A stretch of DNA of 64,000 nucleotides from the NCBI GenBank assembly GCA_017165825.1, contig CM029369.1, positions 4,917,485 through 4,981,484 on the forward strand, in the 5' to 3' direction. This document shows positions 36,493 to 46,614 of this stretch, piece after piece. The notes beneath the pieces are model-generated. The model was not told the origin of the DNA, searched no databases, and saw only the letters and a list, made by a program, of their open reading frames with translations. Within the stretch, counting starts at the first letter, position 1; every line of letters begins with the position of its first letter. Position numbers and translations under genes: made by a program. The stretch is from Hepsetus odoe (Eukaryota > Chordata > Actinopteri > Characiformes > Hepsetidae).

Positions 36493-36773
36493 TGTCACGC
36501 CCACCACGGTACCCAGGCCAGGGGAGAGGTCCCGATCCCCGGAATACTGACCGGGCTTTCACGAGCACTCGTAATCATCACCACTGATCACCCACACCTG
36601 GACAACCACACACAAATAGCCTGCCAGTCCGACCCAGTGTTGTCCGTTCACCGTCCTTACTGTCTGTCTGCACCGTAAGTTACGGCGTTGTGTTTTGTGT
36701 CATGGTCTTGAAATAAACCTGTCTTCGTTAAAGAAACGCGTGTGTACCTTGCCTCTCGAGTATAACCATGACA
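36493..36773 (+). repeat. 5' LTR of the chromovirus
   Basis: This 281-bp LTR starts TGTCACGCCC and ends ACCATGACA (TG...CA). A TATA-like AAATAG at 36614-36619 precedes a likely transcription start near 36642 by about 25 nt, and AATAAA is at 36712-36717. It differs from the 3' LTR at four positions, all transitions. Its last six bases, ATGACA, are the first two codons of the polyprotein frame. Confidence 0.95.
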
Positions 36774-36784
36774 GATGAACGGAC
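36642..36784 (+). promoter_or_regulatory. predicted self-priming pair: transcript 5' end and primer-binding site
   Basis: The nine bases GTCCGTTCA at 36642-36650, at the expected transcript start, are the exact reverse complement of TGAACGGAC at 36776-36784, which begins two bases after the LTR end. Tf1-type chromoviruses are known to prime reverse transcription with the folded 5' end of their own RNA rather than a tRNA, and this layout matches that mechanism. No TGG-starting tRNA-complementary primer site is seen here. The exact start site is inferred. Confidence 0.75.
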
Positions 36785-38492
36785 CTTCGAGCAGCAAGGC
36801 ACAGCGGGCGGAATTTTTCCTGACGAAAGGGCGGACATGGAGCTTCGGCAGCGGATCCGAGATCACGAGGGGATCCTAGGGCGAATGACTTCCAGGGTAG
36901 ACGACATCCAACACCAACTGGAGTGTCTAACCATCTCGGACCGAGGACCCCGGGCAGCTGCCGTGGCCTTTCCGCCTCCGCCGTTCGCCCAACCGTCCGT
37001 CCCGCCGGTAAGCCACATTGCTCTACCGGAACGCTATGCGGGCGATCCAGGTGCATGTGCGGCGTTTTTGGTTACATATAACATGTACTTTGGACAATAT
37101 TCCTGGTTGACGGAGGTGGAGAAAATAAGGGCAGTGGTTGGAAGGCTTACCGGTCGCGCCGCTGAGTGGGGAACGGTGGTCTGGGCAAGCGGTGGCGAGA
37201 CCGTGAGCACATACGATCGCTTTTCGTCCACTTTTCGGGCGGTATTCGATCACCCCGCTCACGGGCAGTCCCAGGGGGATCGCTTGCTGCGCATGAAGCA
37301 GGGAACCGGCTCCGTCGCGGAATATGCCCTCGACTTCCGCATTACCGGGACTGGTAGCGGTTGGAGCGACCCTGCTTTGATGGCGGGGTTTCGGGCTGGC
37401 CTTCACCCGGACATTCAACGGGAGCTCGCCTGCCGAGACGAAGGATTGAGCCTGGATGAACTCTTCACCCTGGCAATTCGTCTCGACCAGCATAAACGCC
37501 GAAGCACCGGGCCCACGTGGGAGCCACGCCCATGCCGCGCAGCAGCGCCCCCCGTGCCCACGGCCGTCAGTCCACGCAGCGACAGCAGTTCTCCTGAGCC
37601 CATGGATCTGGGCCGGATTCACCTCTCTGGGGCAGAGAGGGAACGCCGCATCCACAATGGGCTCTGTTTGTACTGTGGCGAGCCAGGACATGGGCGACAA
37701 GACTGCGTCCTGGCAGCTAGAAGACGCACAGTAGTCAAACCTCTTCCTGTATTGTCTAATCAATTTTCCGTTCAAGTATATGTACGCTATGCTGAAGTCT
37801 GCTTTTGTGTTTCAGCGTTGATCGATTCTGGGTCAGCTGGCAACTTCATCTCCCCCACGGTAGCTACCCAACTGCACATCCCTCTGTATCCCCTATCACA
37901 AACCGTGTCCGTGAAGGCGGCCGATGGGCGGCAGCTGAACCCAGGTGGGGTGTCACAGGTCACCGGTCCTCTCACCGTTCAGCTGCTAACGCACACTGAA
38001 ACCTTGTCCCTGTTCGTACTGCCGCTTTCAGATCACGGGATCGTACTGGGCATCCCGTGGCTGAGGTCCCACAACCCGGTCCTAGACTGGAGGACAGGAA
38101 AAACAAGGTCCTGGTCCCCGGAGTGCTCTTGGCACTGTAACACCTCACTCCCGTGCCTCTCCACGTCTGTGGAGAGCCCACTGGCTCATATACCATTGTC
38201 TATCCCGGTCGAGTACCGTCCAATGAGTGAGGTGTTCAGTGCAAAGAGGTCCACTCAACTCCCTCCTCACCGGCCATGGGACTGCGCGATTGAACTCCAG
38301 CCAGGGGCTACTCCTCCTCGCTCTCGCATCTATCCTCTCTCCGAGCCCGAGACGAGAGCGATGGAGGAGTATATTACAGAGGCCCTCCGGCAGGGGTTCA
38401 TCGTGCCGTCCACATCGCCGGCCTCCCGCGGTTTTTCTTTGTGCAGAAGAAGGACGGCGGACTCCGGCCCTGCATCGATTATCGGGGACTGA
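36768..38492 (+). pseudogene. chromovirus Gag, protease and start of reverse transcriptase (frame broken at about 38432)
   Basis: The open frame of 574 codons starts at an ATG inside the 5' LTR (context AACCATGA). Residues 1 to about 260 look like a capsid-type Gag (for example SWLTEVEKIRAVVGRL and VFDHPAHGQSQGDRLLRM). A CCHC zinc knuckle C-x2-C-x4-H-x4-C is at residues 300-313. The protease follows, with the catalytic triplet Asp-Ser-Gly at residue 353 and a downstream VLGIPWL flap/core motif. The start of reverse transcriptase (EYITEALRQGFIVPS) is read until the frame is lost at the T5 run 38432-38436. The codons after that point, to 38492, are out of frame. Confidence 0.92.
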
Positions 38493-38890
38493 ATGCCGTC
38501 ACCGTTAAATTCCGCTACCCTCTCCAACTTGTTCCGTCGGCTCTCGAGCAACTTCGAGGGGCCACCATCTTTACTAAATTGGATCTCCGCAGTGCGTACA
38601 ACCTGGTGAGGATTCGGGAGGGCGACGAGTGGAAGACAGCCTTTAGCACGGCGACGGGTCATTATATGTACAAAGTAATGCCGTATGGCCTCAAGAACGC
38701 CCCCTCCGTCTTCCAGTCGTTTATCAACGACGTCCTGAGGGACATGTTGGGTCGGTTTGTAGTCGCCTACATGGACGACATCCTGATTTATTCCAAAAAC
38801 TATGACTCGCATGTCCCCCAGGTACGCCAAGTCCTTTCCCGCCTCCTCAAGCATGGGTTGTACGTCAAGGCGGAGAAGTCTCCTTTTTAG
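38437..38890 (+). pseudogene. chromovirus reverse transcriptase core (second frame segment)
   Basis: After a net one-base change at the T5 run 38432-38436 the coding frame continues here with QKKDGGLRPCIDYRGLN and then FTKLDLRSAYNLVRI, the finger and palm of a Ty3-type reverse transcriptase. The catalytic YMDD box is at 38768-38779. The frame is lost again at a second T5 run, 38884-38888, where it reads into TAG at 38888-38890. Both breaks are in the same direction. Confidence 0.92.
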
Positions 38891-40326
38891 GGTACCGAAT
38901 CGGGCCAAAGGGAATCGAGATGGAACAACAAAAGGTGACGGCAGTGACCAGCTGGCCGGAGCCCCGCACCATCAGACAGTTACAAAGCTTTCTCGGGTTT
39001 GCAAATTTCTATAGGCGGTTTATTCAAAACTTTAGTGCCGCGACAGCCCCTTTAACCGCCCTGCTAAAGGGAAAACCTTCCCGCCTCGGATGGACGCCCG
39101 AGGCACGAGCGGCCTTTCTAGACCTCAAACTGAAGTTCACTTCGGCGCCTATCCTACGGCTGCCCGACCCGGAAAGGCCGTTCGTGGTCGAGGTCGATGC
39201 ATCCGAGGTAGGTCTGGGGGCGGTGCTGTCGCAGTACCACGGACAACCCGAGAGACTTGTTCCCTGTGCCTTCTTCTCCCGTAGGTTAACCCCCGCGGAG
39301 GTCAATTACGACATCGGCAACAGGGAACTCTTGGCGGTAAAGGCCGCACTAGAGGAGTGGCGGCACTGGCTAGAGGGCGCAAAGCACCCCTTCACGGTCC
39401 TCACCGACCACCGTAATCTTGAATATATCCGGCTGGCAAAACGACTCAACCCCCGCCAGGCACGCTGGGCCCTGTTTTTTACCCGTTTCAATTTCACCCT
39501 GACCTACCACCCAGGAACTAAGAATAACAAGGCCGACGCCCTCTCACGCCGCTTCGAGTCTTCAGAGAGGGTGTCGCAGCCAGAACCGATATTAACCCCT
39601 ACTGCAGTAGCAGCCCCAGTGCAATGGGACATCGAACGGGACATCCGGCAGGAGGCTGAGGGCACCTCCGTCCCCCCTGGGTCCCCCCCAGGGTGCCCCC
39701 CTGATCGGATCTTCGTGCCGGAACGCCTCCGCATCCGGTTAGTCAAGTGGGTCCACACATCTCCGGTCTCAGGGCACCCGGGCATTTGTCGCACAGGGGA
39801 GCAGCTGAGCAGAAAATACTGGTGGCCCACCTTAAGGGCCGATGTTCTGGCCCTGGTCCGCTCCTGTTCCACCTGTGCCCAAACTAAGACACCTCGTGAG
39901 TTGCCAGCCGGTAAGTTATTACCCCTGATGGTGCCCACCCGTCCGTGGACTCACGTGGCCATCAATTTGGCCACAGATCTCCCACGTTCCGGGGGGTACA
40001 CGTGCGTCTTAGTGGTGGTGGATCGATTTTCAAAAGGATGTAGATTCATCCCCTTTGCTGCTCTCCCGTCTGCTCGACAGGTAGCTGATGCTCTGTTCCA
40101 GTACGTGTTCCGGTATTACGGTTTCCCGGAGGACATCTTATCCGACAGAGGTCCCCAGTTCACCTCACAAGTCTGGTGGGCCTTCTTTCGGCGACTGGGA
40201 ACCTCCGTCTCGTTAACCTCTGGTTACCATCCCCAAACCAATGGTCAGGCCGAGCGAGCCATCCAAGAATTGACTAGGTTCCTCCGGGCGTACTGTCACC
40301 ACCGGCAACACGACTGGGCCGATTAG
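38889..40326 (+). pseudogene. chromovirus RNase H and integrase (third frame segment, ends in a stop)
   Basis: The frame resumes with LGYRIGPKGIE, then the reverse transcriptase thumb, then RNase H with its acidic residues Asp (39196), Glu (39325), Asp (39406) and Asp (39535). The integrase HHCC finger spans about 39753-39875 (HTSPVSGHPG to CSTCAQTK). In the integrase core the second and third catalytic residues are present (Asp of SDRGPQF at 40144, Glu of NGQAE at 40252). The first acidic position, in the context INLATDLP at 39964-39966, is Asn where the family has Asp. An in-frame TAG at 40324-40326 interrupts the integrase. Confidence 0.92.
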
Positions 40327-41352
40327 CTCTACTGGGCAGAGTACGCACAAAACTCCTTGCGCCATTCCTCCACAGGAATGACCCCGTTCGAATGTGTGTT
40401 GGGGTTTCAGCCACCCCTCTGCCCCTGGGATACCACACCAACGGAAGTCCCGAGCATCGACACCTGGTTCCGAGGGGCTGAGCGCGTGTGGGAGAAAGCC
40501 CACACACACATCGAACGGGCAGTGCGCCACTTCCGCCAACAAGCCGATAGGCGTCGACAGGAGGCCCCCGACTTCCAAGCCGGAGATAGGGTGTGGCTCT
40601 CCACTCGTGACCTCAAGCTACGGCTGCCCAGTAAGAAACTCAGTCCCCGATTCATTGGGCCTTTCCGAGTAGAGGCCCAAGTCAACCCGGTCACTTACCG
40701 TCTCAAGCTACCCGATCACATGCACATAACCCCTGTTTTCCACGTTTCCCTCCTCAGGCCCTACGTCCCGGGGTCCCTGGCCGCACCGGTGGGAGAGGCT
40801 GAACCCCCTCCTGTCATCGTCACAGAGCAAGGTCAAGCCCATAAGGTCCACGCGCTCCTGGACTCCCGACGACGTCGAGGGGAGCTTCAATACCTGGTGG
40901 ATTGGGAGGGTTACGGGCCGGAGGAACGCAGTTGGGTCAAAGCCCGGGACATACTCGACCCTCAACTCCGGCTCGACTACCACCGTAACCACCCTAGCCG
41001 CCCTGCCCCCAAACAGAGAGGCCGACCCCCTCGACACAACAGACTCCCACAGCGTCCGCCAGGACGGGGAGGGCCCGGAGCGCGCTGCACGGGGCGTCCA
41101 GAGGACGCCTTTGGAGGGGGGGGGGTGATGTCACGCCCACCATGGTACCCAGGCCAGGGGAGAGGTCCCGATCCCCGGAGTACTGACCGGGCTTTCACGA
41201 GCACTCGTAATCATCACCACCGATCACCCACACCTGGACAACCACACACAAATAGCCTGCCAGTCCGACCCAGTGTTGTCCGTTCACCGTCCTTACTGTC
41301 TGTCTGCACCGTAAGTTACGGCGTTGTGTTTTGTGTCATAGTCTTGAAATAA
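40327..41352 (+). pseudogene. chromovirus integrase C-terminus with chromodomain (same frame after the stop)
   Basis: The frame continues directly after TAG 40324-40326 with LYWAEYAQNSLRHSSTG. A GPY/F-like module (SPRFIGPFRV to VFHVSLLRPY) spans about 40645-40763, and a chromodomain (QYLVDWEGYGPEERSWV and flanks) about 40840-40983. Chromodomains in this position are known to guide integration toward particular chromatin. A Pro/Arg-rich tail follows and passes through the polypurine tract, and the frame ends within the 3' LTR. Confidence 0.92.
41113..41125 (+). other. polypurine tract of the chromovirus
   Basis: GGA followed by ten G lies three bases (TGA) upstream of the 3' LTR. This is the expected place for the plus-strand primer of an LTR element. 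The tract is read as glycine codons by the polyprotein frame. A G-run of this length is prone to sequencing error. Confidence 0.85.
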
Positions 41353-41409
41353 ACCTGTCTTCGTTAAAGAAACGCGTGTGTACCTTGCCTCTCGAGTATA
41401 ACCATGACA
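41129..41409 (+). repeat. 3' LTR of the chromovirus
   Basis: This 281-bp direct repeat of the 5' LTR is followed by the target duplication ACAAA at 41410-41414. Its AATAAA is at 41348-41353. The polyprotein reading frame runs through the polypurine tract into this LTR and stops at 41350-41352. The terminal ATGACA at 41404-41409 leaves an orphan start codon pointing into flanking DNA. Confidence 0.95.
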
Positions 41410-41414
41410 ACAAA

Positions 41415-44400
41415 ATTCATTTAAGATCCTGGAAAAATAGAAACAGTTTTCTTACGCTTCCTTTTTTCTTTGTTTGTGTTCAGTGGTTAGAAAGAGAAAG
41501 ACAGAAACTCAAATCAATTCAATAACCATACATACACTGGATGATTTTGATACTGTATTGGTATTTATTTATTTATATTAAATTAAAAATATATTTTTGA
41601 CAGATTCATGTAACAAAACTGTGGAACTGTATTTAAATGCTCTACCTTTTTTGTTGAGGGCAGGAGGGGGACCTGTGGTGAGGCAGACAGTTGTGCTCTG
41701 TCCTGCCTGTAGGTGGCAGGAGTGAGCAGGAACCCAACCACAGACTATACTGCTCTTAGTGGTGCCACTCTTCTCCCAAAAAAAAAAAAAAAAAAAAATT
41801 AAATGAAAGGAAAAGAAGTAGACAGGCCCGTTCTGACAGGTCATCACTCAAAGCTAAAGTGGCAAAACGAGCCGTCCAATCAATTAGTCCATTTGCCAGA
41901 GTGGATAACACACAATGACACATTAATCTCTCCAAGAAAAACCATTAGAGGGCAATTAGGACAGCCGTACCAGAGCCACATCTCAAAATAGTGCCCCGGG
42001 ACAGGTATTAACCCTGAAGTCATACGGAGCCAAATTTGTTAAGGTAGCTGGTCAGCTTCTACCATGCTGGCCATTATGGATTTGATCTTCTGCTCGGCTG
42101 ATCATCAGATAACCTTACCCTGAGAGTAGTGCCAGGCGATTTATCAGATCCATATTGTCATATATTGTCCAGTATGATGAACTCAACAAATATACATGCA
42201 TAGACCAAATTTAGCAGAGAAAGCCCATTTTAGTGTGTGCGTGTCATTTTCTGGATGCCTTAGATTGCTGCAAACTGTTGCAAATAATAAAAGAAAAAAA
42301 AAACTAAGCTTCTGACCGAGAAACTGCAGTTCTTTCAATATTTACAACACAGTGTGAGATTTTCTCTGCTGTCATTGTAACAAAACAGTCCAATTAAAAG
42401 AAGCTACAGCATTGTTTTAGCACAGGGAAACCGAATGAGCTCATTTGGGCTCCTGTTTGCTGGTTTTGCACAGTCACACAAGCGTGTAACCAATGAACAT
42501 GAATTATTTCTTTAATCATGGCAAAAATGGCAATTACGAACTCAGTCGTTGTTTTTTGGACGGAAAAACGTTCTGCATTTTTGTCAAATTTCCAACGCAA
42601 AGTTGGAAGCAGGCTGAAATCTGCTGTCACAGCGTTGAATCATAATTTATCAAAAAACTGTAACAACTATGTAATTACATTTGAGTAATACCCATCAGTG
42701 TCGCCCGGCACTACCTCGGAGGTATGGGATGGGATTAGGGCAGCGTACTGGCCATAGGTTGGGGAGTGTTGCCTCTGAAAGCAGTATGCCAGAGTGAAGT
42801 AATAGATGTAACTGAGGAAGAACTATGCTGTACTGTGGCAAGGCGGAAAGTCTAGAAAATGATATCTGGCATCCGAGTTGTTAACACACCGAAGGGAACT
42901 GTATTGCAAAAGGGTGTCTGACCCCCCCCCCCCCTCCCCAAAGCAAAATTTCTGTACAAAAGATAAAAATAAAGATACGAGGGAGGTTATACCCGACAGA
43001 AAGAAAGAAAAATCATCTCCCAGCACAAGGGCAGAGGTTAAAGAACACAAGATCCACCAAAGCTGTGCTAAATACAGTCACATGGGTCACATCAGGGCAC
43101 TACAAAAACCTGCAAGCGCTACAAAGAAAGTATGTGCTGTTCAAATTACAGATATATACAGAAAGCAAAGAGGAAAAACCGATCACGCACGCATTGTGGT
43201 TAAACAAAGACAAAGTGGGACACAATAAAAAATCAAAACCGAACGAAAATCGCAGTTTTCATCGCAGTTTTCATCGCAGTGGGAAAAGAGCATGAGTTAC
43301 CCACCTATTTACAAATGCACCAGGCCAATTCTTCAACAATCTATAAAAATACTATTCACATTTTCTTAGTTAACAGTAGTAAAATCACGAGGAATCAACC
43401 GTTCCAAAAGGTTTTGTGTTTCGGGAAGAGTGATGCCTCCCCTCGACTGGCTGCTGGAATATAAAACGAATGATCAGCGTGTAAACTGTGCTTACTCTGT
43501 CTCTCTGTACTTTCCAAGCATGTGGACACGTTACTGAAGATAAATCAGAAGAGACAATTGAAGGATGCACCCGAATGCCTGTGTATTTCCGTGCTTCATC
43601 CATCCCTCGTTCAGGTGCTGATGGTAACGTTAGATATAAATGAGAACTTTAAATGACGATTTGGAAAAGACCTTATCAGTAGACTGGTTTTAGTGAACAG
43701 TGTGCTGACAAACAGTATCCCCCCTCGGTTTGATTCCTTGTGAGGAAGACTTTTAAAGGAAATAAACTTCTGAGGTTGTGGCATCAGCAGATGTGTCGGT
43801 TTTAGCATCAAGACAAGCTCTGGGTTTTAGGTCAACATATTTCTCCAAGACACACGAGGACCTCATTATTCTGTTGTTAACCCCACAATTTTGATCAGGC
43901 CAGCACGATTGCAGGTTGCCAGTTCTGTTTTCAGATCCCAAGCATTGGTGGGGAGTGCCAATGATTCAAGCATGCCATTTGGGAGCCCAGTCTTTCATTA
44001 GAAAATTCTTTTTTGAAATGTGTCCCATCACATTCATTAATAAATCAAGTTCCAAACCTACATGTTGGGTTGTATAAACATTTTCCTCTAAATACATGCA
44101 TTTATTATCTGAGCCGTTTATTCTAACGGGTTGCGGCAGGCGTTGGAGCCCTACGTTCAGGGTGGAAGGCAGAGAAATATCCTGGAAGTTGGTCAGTTTT
44201 CCCCAAATATCAATTATGAGACCATTATAATCTGAAATACAAATACTTTTTTCACAAATCTAGGACGTACGTTAACACTGTTTGCATGCATTTAGCCCCT
44301 TCCAGTGCCTTGGGTGTAACAACTCTACTTTTTATTTGGTTTTGAACATTTTCTGTGAAAAAAGTCTTGATTCTACAAAGCTATACTTATACCTCACTCG

Positions 44401-44425
44401 CATAATTAGACTACAAATCTTTAGA
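41415..44425. other. no gene; intergenic DNA right of the retrotransposon
   Basis: It contains a poly(A) run at about 41779-41798, a poly(C) run at 42922-42934 and a small tandem GCAGTTTTCATC repeat at about 43252-43282. A weak repeat C remnant may lie at 44100-44170. Otherwise nothing was recognised. Confidence 0.5.
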
Positions 44426-44427
44426 AC

Positions 44428-44560
44428 TCCATCCATCCATCAATTATCTGCCACCTGTCCCAAACGGGGTCGCGGGGGAGTGCTGGCGTCCAACCCAGCG
44501 CACACAGGGCGAGGACGGGGGACACACCCTGGACAGGTCGCCAGCCCATCGCAGGGAGGA
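44428..44560 (+). repeat. dispersed fish repeat C
   Basis: Close copy of 15037-15172, from catccatccatcaattatctgcc to gccagcccatcgcaggga. Confidence 0.8.
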
Positions 44561-44565
44561 GCGGG

Positions 44566-44681
44566 ACGGGGATGGCACCTTGCTCAAGGGTACCTCAGGG
44601 CAACCTATTGGGAAGGGGTTCGAACCCCCGATCCTCCGATCAAGTGGCCGACGCCCTAACCACTAGGCCACCGCTGCCCCT
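44566..44681 (-). repeat. SINE family A head half joined to repeat C
   Basis: Directly after repeat C the text continues gacggggatggcaccttgctc and ends ccactaggccaccgctgcccc. The tail half of the SINE is missing. Confidence 0.82.
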
Positions 44682-44684
44682 ATC

Positions 44685-45714
44685 TTTAGAACTTGAGACG
44701 GCAAATACGGAAAACGAAATAACCCCTAAAACACAAATCCTATTAATAAGCGCTTTAGAAATTGAACCCAATAATTGGCCTGTGGGTACATCCAAAGCCG
44801 AAGACGTGCCACTCCCTCACCCGATCTGATAGACTGCAACCAGCCAAATTTTTACAATTTGATACACTTGTTCAAGCTGCAACATATTGTAATTATTACA
44901 CACTTAACGTAGAAAAGAGAACATTTATTTGGGCGTGATGATTGTGCCGATGATGCCGACTACAACTGGATGCACAACCTCAGAAATTCATGCTGTGTAA
45001 TGTATATTGTATCAGCTATACAGAGTTTAGCTTATTGCATCAAAATACAGGCCAAATAAAGTGTTTGAGTTGTATGATTACTTTTTATTACTTAATTAAT
45101 TTATATATCTTGAAAGCTATTAAGTCCCAGTAATAATAACCATGTTTTGCTGAGCTGGGGGCATAAGATATTACTTCACATATTACTTTTGAGGAGTAAA
45201 ACAGAACAACAAAACCCCTTCACATTATTTCTCTTATACTCCCAAAGCCCAAAAATAAAGCCCAGATATATTTACAGCGGCCACATTTCAGAAACGTTTG
45301 TCTGAATGTACAGATTTCACCTAAAAGAAGAAATAATGAGCAAACATGAGTCCTCCTTTCTGGATTTCTGTTAATCCCTAACCATGATGCAGCCTTTAGT
45401 GCAAGAGCACTTAAACCCCTAGGGCTGCAAACTCAGACTAGACTTTGTTTTAGCCTAGATGTTTCTTGCTTAGCTGCTTGTTAGTTTATGCATCCTGAAT
45501 GCACAGTGTTCGCTACATAGAATCCAGTTTATTTCCACACGTTCACGATGCTCCTCTCAGCTGCAGTATGCGATGCACATTTTTAAAAGTATGATAAGAA
45601 ACATTTTCACCGTATATGCAGATTATTTTGTGAATTATGGCACACGTTGGTCAATAAACACAAAAAGAACAGGAATTATGTATTACTGGTTTGTTAGTCC
45701 ATTAGCTTGTCTTG
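44685..45714. other. no gene; AT-rich intergenic DNA
   Basis: Nothing recognisable was seen. Confidence 0.5.
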
Positions 45715-45718
45715 TCGA

Positions 45719-46611
45719 AAGAAGAACAGCTGTATATCGAAGTTTGGGCGTCCCAGTCTGAACATGGACATCAAAAACACAAATCTAAGCTTAAATATGG
45801 TGCGTTCCATGTGTGCTTGAATTGCATGAATACCAAGTATTTGCAGAATGAAAATAAATGCCCCTCTTTTTGTTGACCACACCTTATTAGACCTTAATAT
45901 GCGTCTGTCGCAGACAATTTCAGAGCATAAGAAATTAAACACGGACCCGTCAAACCTCAAAGGGTGTTGCGCTTATACTCAGCAGTCATGGGGTCATCTC
46001 TGCAGCTGACTGAGATCCGGGATCCGAAGCTGAAGATAATTTATATTAATCATTAAGAAATGGAAGTTAAAGAGAACTAATGAGACAAAGAAGACTTCAT
46101 GTAGACTGATCAGGAATGCAAAGCGAAACCCCCACATCACTGTCAATAAACTAGAGATTATGCTTTTGAATAAGGACTGAATAGTTAAGGGTCATCGATA
46201 GGTCGTTTTAATTGTGTCTCATCACCAAAGTCCTAATTTGAACCAGGGTTGCCACAGGGTTAGGGTTAGGGTTAGGGTTAGTTGCCAGACATTCTGGAAT
46301 CAACCCTTTGACTACACGCACCAAAAAGTATGTTTAGAGAAGAACATGAAGCATTTCAATTAAAACAACACCTCAGCCTCTTGATCATGAAGGTGGGTCG
46401 TTTACGGTGGGTGGTTACGAGTGGCTCTGTGAGCTCCAAGAAATGTTTTGAGGGTGTGATTCCAACCAATGAGGGTTCTTTAAATATCGACATATTCAAA
46501 AATGTTAGATTTAATTCGTTCTATTCTGGAATATTAACTTCTTTTCATCAACCAATGTCCAAAAGGGAACAAGGAGGCCCAAACTTGCACATACACCTGT
46601 ACTTCTTCAGA
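45719..46611. repeat. two short repeats in inverted orientation about 0.8 kb apart
   Basis: 45719-45757 (gaaagaagaacagctgtat and cgaagtttgggcgtccc) resembles the reverse complement of about 46571-46611 (gaagaagtacaggtgtatg and caagtttgggcctcc). They could be the ends of a decayed DNA transposon or two inverted copies of a short repeat. No transposase was recognised between them. Confidence 0.45.
46257..46280 (+). repeat. interstitial telomeric repeat
   Basis: Four consecutive GGTTAG/TTAGGG units, the vertebrate telomere hexamer, within unique-looking DNA. Confidence 0.9.
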
Positions 46612-46614
46612 ACT

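Larger units (their letters stand above)
36493..41409 (+). mobile_element. chromovirus-type Ty3/Gypsy LTR retrotransposon (Tf1/sushi-like), near full length
   Basis: This 4917-bp element is bounded by two 281-bp direct LTRs (TGTCACGCC...ATGACA) and a 5-bp target duplication ACAAA at 36488-36492 and 41410-41414. In order it encodes a Gag with one CCHC knuckle, aspartic protease, reverse transcriptase, RNase H, integrase with HHCC finger and DDE-type core, a GPY/F-like module and a chromodomain. That order is diagnostic of chromoviruses. It is clearly richer in G+C than the AT-rich DNA on either side, which fits a recent insertion. The coding region is broken by two one-base frame changes, one stop codon and a substituted integrase catalytic residue, so this copy is unlikely to be autonomous as read. 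Confidence 0.95.

Noticed and set aside
37023..37775. Minus-strand open frame of 250 codons inside the retrotransposon
   Set aside because: It is a shadow of the GC-rich Gag coding sequence, with no motif of its own.
38432..38888. Programmed -1 frameshifting in the chromovirus
   Set aside because: The breaks are inside the reverse transcriptase domain, twice, without a convincing slippery site plus structure; decay or sequencing error is simpler.
40324..40326. Readthrough stop as normal expression strategy
   Set aside because: Readthrough in retroelements sits between Gag and Pol, not inside integrase.
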